In this document: one piece after another, positions 58,677-64,000 of the stretch
Position numbering within the stretch: the first letter of the stretch is position 1
Layout: every line of letters starts with the position of its first letter
Source: JBGPHT01 sp041484525
GTDB taxonomy: Bacteria; Acidobacteriota; Terriglobia; Bryobacterales; Bryobacteraceae
Direction: 5' to 3'
Assembly (NCBI GenBank): GCA_041484525.1
Contig: JBGPHT010000012.1
Span: forward strand, 21,521 to 85,520
DNA length: 64,000 nucleotides
The notes under the pieces: model-generated
The model's database searches: none
Seen by the model: the letters and a program-made list of their open reading frames with translations, nothing else
What the model was told of the DNA's origin: nothing
Position numbers and translations under genes: made by a program

Positions 58677-59483
58677 CTACACGACCGAGGGGATGGGGAC
58701 TGGGGCGTGGCCTTGGAATATATCTCCGAAGAACGCGATGACTTCGTCGTGCAGGACTCCGTTATCGGCGAGCGTCGATTCTGAAACTAACGTGTGCGGC
58801 TGGCCATGCATGTCGGTGACGCGCCCGCCGGCTTCCTGCACCAGAAGCTTGCCGGCGGCCATGTCCCAGGACTTCAGGCCGAATTCCCAAAAGAAGTCGA
58901 GGCGCCCGCAGGCGACATACGCGATGTCGATGGCGGCGGAACCGGTGCGGCGCACGCCGTGCGAGGCCATGGCGAGCTGGTAATAGAAATGGATATTGAT
59001 ATTGTGGCGGCGTTTGCGGCTGGGGAATCCGGTGGACGCCAGGCTGTCGGCGATCGTCTTCGCCTTGGAAACGTGGATGCGGCGGTTGTTCAGGTACGCG
59101 CCCGCGCCGCGCTCGGCGCTGAAAAGCTCCTGGCGCAGCGGATCGTAGACCACGCCCGCGATCATTTCACCAGCGTGCGCCAGACCGATCGAGACATTGA
59201 AGACCGGAAAGTTGTGGGCGAAGTTGGTAGTGCCGTCGAGCGGGTCGACGTACCAGCAGTATTCAGACGCCGCTTCGTGCCCGCCGCCTTCCTCGGCCAC
59301 AATGCCGTGCGTGGGGAAGTGCGACCGCAGGCGTTCGACCACGAGTTTCTCGGAAGCGCGGTCGGCCTCGGTGACGAGATCGAATTCGCCTTTTAGCTCG
59401 AACGGGATGCGGCGTTCGTAGAAATTCGCCAGCAGCGTGCCGGCCTCGCGCGCGATTTCGACGGCCGTTTCCAGGTATGGCAA
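58677..59483 (-). CDS. suhB: Inositol monophosphatase family protein
   Basis: A 268-residue lithium-sensitive-type phosphatase. Metal-site motifs are AEEGGG (Glu64/Glu65), DPLDGTTNFAH (Asp80, Asp83) and SWDMAAGKLLVQEAGG near the C-terminus. It should remove phosphate from inositol 1-phosphate or related sugar phosphates. E. coli SuhB also acts in rRNA antitermination, a role not testable here. It lies four bases downstream of the hfq-like gene and is probably the last gene of an operon running from moaD-moaE. Confidence 0.9.
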   Translation of the reverse strand: MPYLETAVEIAREAGTLLANFYERRIPFELKGEFDLVTEADRASEKLVVERLRSHFPTHGIVAEEGGGHEAASEYCWYVDPLDGTTNFAHNFPVFNVSIGLAHAGEMIAGVVYDPLRQELFSAERGAGAYLNNRRIHVSKAKTIADSLASTGFPSRKRRHNINIHFYYQLAMASHGVRRTGSAAIDIAYVACGRLDFFWEFGLKSWDMAAGKLLVQEAGGRVTDMHGQPHTLVSESTLADNGVLHDEVIAFFGDIFQGHAPVPIPSVV

Positions 59484-59487
59484 GCGG

Positions 59488-59727
59488 CTAGCTCTCTTCG
59501 CTCAGGTACTTGATGTCGTGCTTGAAGATGAAGAGGTTCGGCTTGCCCTGGCGGGTGATGCGGATGAAAGACTTGTCGTAATACTCGATCGTGCCCACGA
59601 CCTCCTCGCCGTCCGCCAGCTTCACCCGGACGAGTGTGGCGTTGTCGATGAGCTGCTTGAGGTACTTGGTTTCCTCGAACGTCTGCTCGGGCGCGCGCCC
59701 CGGTTTACCATGCTGTGCCGTAATCAC
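59488..59727 (-). CDS. hfq: Hfq-like RNA chaperone
   Basis: A 79-residue Sm-fold protein. The Sm1 region reads NATLVRVKLADGEEVVGTIEYY and DKSFIRIT, and Sm2 is NLFIFKHDIKYL, equivalent to the YKHAIST motif of enterobacterial Hfq. It differs from classical Hfq in the FKHDIKYL variant, a form usual in Acidobacteria. It should form a hexamer that binds small RNAs and mRNAs. The GTG at 59727 overlaps the VWFA stop (GTGA), so it is translationally coupled to that gene. Confidence 0.82.
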   Translation of the reverse strand: MITAQHGKPGRAPEQTFEETKYLKQLIDNATLVRVKLADGEEVVGTIEYYDKSFIRITRQGKPNLFIFKHDIKYLSEES

Positions 59728-60695
59728 TGATCCTGCCGTTTCTTCTTTCTCTCCGGAGCGACCGAAACCCCGCCGGCCTGGCTGCGGGAATCACCCTCGG
59801 AATCCCCATAATAGCCGTTGCGCGCCGACACCCGCAAACCAGGCGGTTTCACTTTGACGGTGAGCGCGTGAAACGAGTCCTTCGTGAGGGGCACATCGCG
59901 CGGATAGAATCCCAACAGGTATTGCGTGCGGAGTTCGGTGATGATGTCGGCGAAGGCCCGGTCGAGCTCCACGCCGACGGTGGGGAAGAAGGTGCGGCCG
60001 CCGGTGCCTTCGGCCATGAAAATGAGCGAATGCTCGCCGCCCGTATTGCGCCCGGCCGGGTTGGTGATGGGCATGACGACCACCGGATAAATGACGGCGT
60101 CGGCGAGCTGCGCTTCGAGGAGCGCTTTGTGGAGGGAGGTGGCGCTAGTCGTGTCGCCGCCATCGGTGACGATCACGATCACCTTGCGTCCCTCGCGCAT
60201 TTCGAGTTCCTGCGAGGCGTAATGGATGGCGTCGTAGATGGAGCTGCCGGCATCGCCCTTCATCGACTTCAGGATTTTTTCGAGCGACTGGTAGTTGCGG
60301 GTCCAGCGGCGTTCGAGGCGCACCTCGTCGTTGAATGTGTAGAGCTGGACGGCGTCGCTCGAATTACCGGAGTTGAACAGCGCCCTCAGAAACTTGTTGG
60401 CGGATTCCGCTTCGTACTTCAGCTCGATGGCGGTGGAGCCGCTGTTATCGATGAGGAGCGCGACGGAGAGTGGCTGCTCGGTGGTGCGCTCGAAGACCGC
60501 GATCTCCTGCGGGACGCCGCGGTCGAGCACTTCGAACTCCGGCTTCCCCAGGTTGCCGACGAGGTCGCCGGAATTATTCTTGACCGTGGCGATGACGTGG
60601 ACGAGTTTGACGTCGACCCTGATGACCGGCGATTGTTGCGCGAAGGCCGCGGCACAGAGCACGCCCAGCGCGAGTTTAGCCCACGACTGGCACAT
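59724..60695 (-). CDS. VWFA-related acidobacterial secreted protein (TIGR03436 type)
   Basis: A 323-residue protein with signal peptide (WAKLALGVLCAAAFAQ). A short N-domain (RVDVKLVHVIATVKNNSGDLV, FEVLDRGVPQEIAVFER) precedes a von Willebrand factor A domain with the MIDAS motif DNSGS (Asp83-Ser85-Ser87) and TDGGDT. The family is nearly limited to Acidobacteria and functions in unknown adhesion or surface processes. The start at 60695 overlaps the moaD-moaE gene by 20 bases. The stop overlaps hfq. Confidence 0.88.
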   Translation of the reverse strand: MCQSWAKLALGVLCAAAFAQQSPVIRVDVKLVHVIATVKNNSGDLVGNLGKPEFEVLDRGVPQEIAVFERTTEQPLSVALLIDNSGSTAIELKYEAESANKFLRALFNSGNSSDAVQLYTFNDEVRLERRWTRNYQSLEKILKSMKGDAGSSIYDAIHYASQELEMREGRKVIVIVTDGGDTTSATSLHKALLEAQLADAVIYPVVVMPITNPAGRNTGGEHSLIFMAEGTGGRTFFPTVGVELDRAFADIITELRTQYLLGFYPRDVPLTKDSFHALTVKVKPPGLRVSARNGYYGDSEGDSRSQAGGVSVAPERKKKRQDQ

Positions 60696-61395
60696 GCCGG
60701 TCCCACTCTCCTTCCACCCAGACTTCGCCGTCGACGAAATGCTCCTTCTTCCAGATGGGGACGATTTTCTTGAGGCGGTCGATGCCTTCGAGCGCTGCCT
60801 CGAACGCCGGGCGGCGGTGCGGCGCGGTGACGATTACGGCGACGCTGGTTTCGCCGATCAGCAGGCGGCCAAGGCGGTGGACCATGGCGATGCGGCCGAT
60901 GGCGTGAGCGGCGGCGATCTCCTCGCCGATCTGCGCCATCAGCTTGAGCGCCATCGGCTCGTAGCATTCGTAGTCGAGGCAGAGGGTGGGACGGCCTTTG
61001 GTGTGGTTGCGGACGGTGCCTTCGAAAGTGACGACGGCGCCTTCGGCTCCGGACATGAGGCGCGCGATCGTGGCGTGGGTGCCGATGGCATGGCGGGTGA
61101 GCGCGAAGTAGTGACCGTTGCGCGAAATCTCGAGCGGGTCGCGGGGGGCGGCGCCTCCGCTCACCGGCGGGAGGAAGGCCACCTCGTCACCCTCCTCGAG
61201 CTTGGTGGAGAGATCGGCAAATTCGTGATTCCGGGCCACTACAATGCTGCCGGCCAAGTCTCGCAGGCGCGGATAGCGGAGGGCGACGTGATCGAACGCG
61301 GCACGGAGGTCGGCTCCGTCCGGGAGATCGGCGTCCTCGGCGGAATGGCCGGCGAGGTCCTTTAACATTCCAAAAAAGAGCACACGCGCGCGCAT
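60676..61395 (-). CDS. moaX: Fused MoaD-MoaE molybdopterin synthase (MoaX type)
   Basis: A 239-residue fusion. Residues 1-81 are MoaD, ending in SGG (Gly80-Gly81); residues from about 86 on are MoaE with RNHTKGRPTLCLDYECYEPMA, the catalytic region LKKIVPIWKKE and GEVWVEGEW. MoaD needs a free C-terminal Gly-Gly to carry sulfur, so the fusion must be cut after Gly81, as described for M. tuberculosis MoaX. The enzyme converts cPMP to molybdopterin. The ATG at 61395 starts the usual MRARVLFFG. It leads the operon with VWFA, hfq and suhB-like genes. Confidence 0.92.
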   Translation of the reverse strand: MRARVLFFGMLKDLAGHSAEDADLPDGADLRAAFDHVALRYPRLRDLAGSIVVARNHEFADLSTKLEEGDEVAFLPPVSGGAAPRDPLEISRNGHYFALTRHAIGTHATIARLMSGAEGAVVTFEGTVRNHTKGRPTLCLDYECYEPMALKLMAQIGEEIAAAHAIGRIAMVHRLGRLLIGETSVAVIVTAPHRRPAFEAALEGIDRLKKIVPIWKKEHFVDGEVWVEGEWDRHVPVVG

Positions 61396-61475
61396 TGAGG
61401 ACGTTGTCTTCCAGTCTAACAGACGGTTGGCGCAGGCCTTTCGTTGCACGTGCGTTACAATCGAGTTTCCCGGAA

Positions 61476-61889
61476 ATGCGACCCGAAACCGAGACGCGGC
61501 TGCGTGTGCGCTACGCGGAAACCGACCAGATGGGTGTGGTTTACTACGCGAATTACCTGGTGTGGATGGAAGTCGGACGCGTCGAATTGTGCCGGGCCTG
61601 CGGGTTCAACTACCGAGACATGGAGCGCGAGGATGGAGTGCTGCTGGCGGTGGCGGAGGCGCATTGCCGCTACTCGTCGCCGGCGCGTTATGACGATGAA
61701 GTCACGGTCAAGACGTGGATCGAAACCGCCAATCCGCGGATGGTGACGTTCGGGTACGAGATGCGTCTGGCGGAGGACGACCGCAAGCTGGCGACGGGAT
61801 TCACGCGGCACATTTTCCTGTCGCGGGAGCTACGGCCGACGCGCTTGCCGCAGCGATACTTCGCGATGTTCGGACTCGGCGCGCCATAG
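61476..61889 (+). CDS. Acyl-CoA thioesterase, YbgC/4HBT family
   Basis: A 137-residue hotdog-fold thioesterase. RYAETDQMGVVYYANYLVWME is in two adjoining signatures the 4HBT active-site region with catalytic Asp (ETD) and the following helix. It probably hydrolyses acyl-CoA or acyl-ACP in the cytoplasm; YbgC proteins associate with the Tol-Pal system, but no tol gene is near. The ATG at 61476 is preferred to an upstream frame because the motif sits at the family's usual distance. It is divergent from moaX and 28 bp ahead of the ArsA-type gene. Confidence 0.88.
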   Translation: MRPETETRLRVRYAETDQMGVVYYANYLVWMEVGRVELCRACGFNYRDMEREDGVLLAVAEAHCRYSSPARYDDEVTVKTWIETANPRMVTFGYEMRLAEDDRKLATGFTRHIFLSRELRPTRLPQRYFAMFGLGAP

Positions 61890-61917
61890 TCGCAGAACAC
61901 ACGGACTACAATTAGAT

Positions 61918-63105
61918 ATGCGCATCCTTCTCTTCAGCGGCAAAGGAGGCGTCGGGAAAACCAGTCTTGCCGCAGCCACCGGACTGCAGTTATCCCGCTT
62001 GGGACATCGCACCCTGGTGATGAGCGTCGACCCGGCGCACAGTTTGGCGGACGCGTTCGACCTCGAGACCAGCCTGTTCCACAGCCAGACGGGCGACCCG
62101 TACGACATCAGCGACCGCCTCGCCATCCACGAAGTCAACATTCAGAAGGAGATCAAACGTCACTGGCGCGAGATCTCGTCGTACGTGATATCGGTGCTGC
62201 GCACCACGGGGATCAGCGACGTGGAGGCGGAGGAACTGGCGATTCTTCCCGGCATGGAAGAGCTGAGCGCGATGATGTACGTGAATCAGTTTCGCCGGGA
62301 GCAGCGCTACGACACGATCGTGCTGGACTGCGCGCCCACCGCCGAATCGATGCGCTTCGTGTCGATGCCGACCACGCTCGAGTGGTACATGAAGCACATT
62401 TTCCCCTTCCAGCGCGGGTTGTTGAAGGCGGTGCGGCCGCTGGCGAACCGCGTGTCGCCGATGGAACTGCCGCCGGACAGCTATTTCGCCAACATCCAGG
62501 GCCTGTTCCAGCGCCTCGACGGCATCGGCGATCTGTTGGAGGACCCGCGGTTGACGAGCGTGCGGCTGGTTACGAACCCGGAGCGGATGGTGCTGCGCGA
62601 GACGCAGCGGGCGTTCGTCTACTTCTCGCTGCACGGGTTGACCGTGGACGGGATCATCGTGAACCGTGTGCTGCCGGAGACGATCACGGACACGTTTTTC
62701 AAGGAGTGGCGGGTGTCGCAGGGGAAGATTCTGGAAGAGATCGACGCATACTTTGCGCCCGTGGCGGTCAAGCGGGTGCCGTTGTTCACGCACGAAGTGC
62801 TGGGGCGGGAGCGCTTGGAGGAGTTGGCGCGGTCGCTCTATACGGAGCAAGAGGACCCGGCGGCCGTGACGCGCACGGAGGCGCCGTTCACGTTTGTGAA
62901 ATGCGACGGGCATTACGAAGTGAAGCTGCAATTGCCGTTCGCGGTGAAGGGCGACGTGGGGCTGTTCAAGAAGGGCGACGAACTGGTGGTGGAGATCGGC
63001 ACGCTGCGGCGGCACATCGGGCTGCCGGTATCGATGGCGGGGCTTTCGCCCAGCCGCGCGAAGTTGGAGAATAAGGTACTGACCGTGGAGATGAAGGAGA
63101 GCTGA
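61918..63105 (+). CDS. ArsA/GET3-family ATPase with C-terminal HSP20-like domain
   Basis: A 395-residue ATPase. The deviant P-loop is SGKGGVGKTS (residues 7-16), switch I DPAHSL, and the nucleotide-binding DCAPTAESMR. It has a single NTPase unit, unlike the double arsenite pump ATPase, and lacks the clustered cysteines that bind arsenic. Residues from about 318 (FTFVKCDGHYEVKLQLPF to AKLENKVLTVEM) form the ArsA_HSP20-like domain. Arsenic-pump genes are absent, so a membrane-protein targeting or stress role is as likely. The small gene at 63107 starts one base after its stop. Confidence 0.9.
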   Translation: MRILLFSGKGGVGKTSLAAATGLQLSRLGHRTLVMSVDPAHSLADAFDLETSLFHSQTGDPYDISDRLAIHEVNIQKEIKRHWREISSYVISVLRTTGISDVEAEELAILPGMEELSAMMYVNQFRREQRYDTIVLDCAPTAESMRFVSMPTTLEWYMKHIFPFQRGLLKAVRPLANRVSPMELPPDSYFANIQGLFQRLDGIGDLLEDPRLTSVRLVTNPERMVLRETQRAFVYFSLHGLTVDGIIVNRVLPETITDTFFKEWRVSQGKILEEIDAYFAPVAVKRVPLFTHEVLGRERLEELARSLYTEQEDPAAVTRTEAPFTFVKCDGHYEVKLQLPFAVKGDVGLFKKGDELVVEIGTLRRHIGLPVSMAGLSPSRAKLENKVLTVEMKES

Positions 63106-63106
63106 G

Positions 63107-63322
63107 ATGGACGAGCAAACGACGACCAAGACCGAAGCGCCGGGCTGCTTCATTTGCACCACGGCGCTGCCGCTGCTCGAGCGGTGCTGGTCGGAGGCGA
63201 CGAAGGATCACTTCCGGAATTCGCGGATCGAGTTCTTGAAAGGGATTCGGAGTCTGATCGACGACCGCATCGCGCACTTGGCGCGGACAGAGACGCACGG
63301 GACGAAGGTGACGGTGGAGTAA
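63107..63322 (+). CDS. Small conserved hypothetical protein with Cys motif
   Basis: A 71-residue soluble protein whose N-terminal half has three cysteines in GCFICTTALPLLERCW, a possible metal or redox site, and whose C-terminal half is an amphipathic helix (RIEFLKGIRSLIDDRIAHLA). The ATG follows AAGGAGAGCTGAG, a good ribosome binding site inside the end of the ArsA-type gene. I know no function. Its tight coupling suggests it works with the ATPase. Confidence 0.72.
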   Translation: MDEQTTTKTEAPGCFICTTALPLLERCWSEATKDHFRNSRIEFLKGIRSLIDDRIAHLARTETHGTKVTVE

Positions 63323-63403
63323 TGAATTCAGGGATGCTCCCGGCGGCCTGCGCGAAATCAGCAGCATATCGCGTAGAGTCGGCGCGTCCCCGAATTCCTT
63401 CAC
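63323..63403. repeat. Palindromic dispersed repeat, copy 2 (about 81 bp)
   Basis: A diverged copy of the element at 33,489. Its left end TGAATTCAGGGATGCTCC and right end GCGCGTCCCCGAATTC pair as an imperfect inverted repeat, and the middle (GCGCGAAATC, ATATCGCG) corresponds to the same part of copy 1. It begins directly after the stop codon of the 71-residue gene. Confidence 0.7.
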
Positions 63404-63617
63404 CGCTTCTCGCTAACGTCGCAGAGCCGTGGAGGGCGCTGTTTCGTTCGCGAACCGGTTCCCGGCTCGGGTGATTGATGCGCCGGGAGCGGGGCTTGCA
63501 GAGGCCAATCGACACCGGGCTTTGCGACTCCTGAAGCGACTACTGCTCAAGCGCATCTTTGTCCCGCCGATCCGTCGACCGATTTGGCGGCGGGCCTCAA
63601 CGGGCAGTCGTAAGTTG

Positions 63618-63805
63618 GTCTCAATCGCTCCTTCGTCAGCAAATCCTTCCGGTCCGTAATCGGCGCCTCACCGTAATGTCGCTTGCGTGTCTGTCTTAAT
63701 CGCTTCTTCGTCAGCGAATCCTTCCGGTCAACGCAGTGCGTCGTCGGTTCAACCACGACTACTCCCCGTCTCAATCGCTTCATTCGTCAGCGAATCCTTC
63801 CGGTC
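63618..63805 (-). CRISPR. Short CRISPR array, three clear repeats and two spacers
   Basis: Repeats of 37-38 bases start at 63618, 63693 and 63768, exactly 75 bases apart; spacers are 63655-63692 and 63730-63767, both 38 bases and unrelated. Read on the minus strand the repeat begins GACCGGAAGGATTC and ends AGCGATTGAGAC, close to the ATTGAAAC end of many CRISPR repeats. Repeats differ from each other by two or three bases, and the one at 63768 has an extra base. A degenerate fourth copy begins at 63544 (15 of the first 20 bases match). No cas gene lies in the window. The array is likely inactive. Confidence 0.85.
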
Positions 63806-64000
63806 TCGGCCTTGCCTCCGGAAGTGAGAACGATTCAGGCCCGCGCCGATTCGGGCTTCTACTGTGGGGAGGCAGTCGAGGCCTACGAGAAGAGGGGCGT
63901 ACAATTCATCGTCTCGGCGCGGCAAACGTCCCGGCTGGTGGATGAGCGGAAAGCGGCCGGCTGGAAACGATCTCCGCGCACCGATGCCGAGGGTCAATGC
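63806..64000 (+). mobile_element. Fragment of a DDE transposase, IS1380-like, 5' truncated and open at the window end
   Basis: Sixty-five codons are open from 63806 to the last base, reading ALPPEVRTIQARADSGFYCG and then EAVEAYEKRGVQFIVSARQT. RADSGF contains the second-region Asp of IS1380/IS4-type DDE transposases. Coding similarity starts immediately after the last CRISPR repeat base (63805), and nothing transposase-like lies upstream, so the 5' half is missing. The gene continues outside the window. Confidence 0.75.

Noticed and set aside
61918..63105. ArsA-type gene as an arsenite-pump component
   Set aside because: Only one ATPase unit, no arsenic-binding cysteines and no arsB or arsR-arsC neighbours.
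61990..63162. Minus-strand frame of 390 codons over the ArsA-type gene
   Set aside because: Rich in Arg, His and Gln without a fold; the plus strand has the P-loop and HSP20-like domain.
63429..63659. Short open frames across the CRISPR repeats
   Set aside because: They read through repeats and spacers, have no known family, and the 75-bp period is better explained by an array.
1..64000. tRNA or rRNA genes
   Set aside because: No cloverleaf-like segment or rRNA sequence was recognised by eye; a tRNAscan-SE run would settle it.

Overview
The window comes from an Acidobacteriota chromosome, most likely the Solibacter/Bryobacter branch. The evidence is the protein content: acidobacterial duplicated orphan permeases (ADOP-type MacB/FtsX proteins), three secreted proteins ending in the Solibacter C-terminal domain (TIGR03437 type), a VWFA-related acidobacterial protein, a Ser/Thr kinase fused to a PD40 propeller, BlaI/M56 regulators, and a GC-rich coding style. 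No rRNA or tRNA gene was recognised.

Layout. 1-7,100: a Tat-exported sulfite-oxidase-like molybdoenzyme, a secreted amidase, a cytochrome c/PQQ-dehydrogenase operon and two membrane proteins. 7,100-11,400: an ADOP relic, then a secreted tandem-duplicated esterase, a DUF2911 protein and a polysaccharide deacetylase. 11,400-17,250: signalling genes (kinase with propeller, FHA-adenylate cyclase) and membrane proteins. 17,300-25,400: small regulatory genes around an ECF42-type sigma factor that faces a chain of DGPF, shortened DoxX, VOC, beta-propeller, MoaD-like and VOC genes. 25,400-31,100: a phosphoesterase, a large NHL-repeat protein whose 3' end has run into foreign DNA, a hicBA locus with a frameshifted toxin, and hemH. 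31,100-44,100: a DUF5060 protein with tsaB, two divergent ADOP genes (one internally deleted), lemA with an M48 protease, a PQQ-like propeller and a membrane glycosyltransferase-like protein. 45,100-53,200: an iron and peroxide region with perR, a Dps-like ferritin, a Rieske protein, a pterin dehydratase, bacterioferritin, a Fur C-terminal fragment, a siderophore receptor, piuC and a frameshifted piuB-like gene. 53,400-63,300: a purple-acid-phosphatase-like protein, a blaI/M56-TPR locus, suhB-like, hfq-like, VWFA and moaD-moaE genes, a thioesterase and an ArsA-type ATPase. 63,500-64,000: a short, degenerate CRISPR array that abuts a truncated DDE transposase.

Genes that work together: PQQ dehydrogenase with its cytochrome; sigma factor with the DGPF chain; PerR with its peroxide and iron targets; receptor, PiuC and PiuB in iron-siderophore uptake; MoaD-MoaE supplying the cofactor the sulfite-oxidase-like enzyme needs.

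A striking property is gene decay. Four ADOP copies or remnants and single-base lesions in hicA, a GNAT gene, piuB and the M56 receptor are visible. Some single-base lesions could be assembly errors; the larger deletions cannot easily be.
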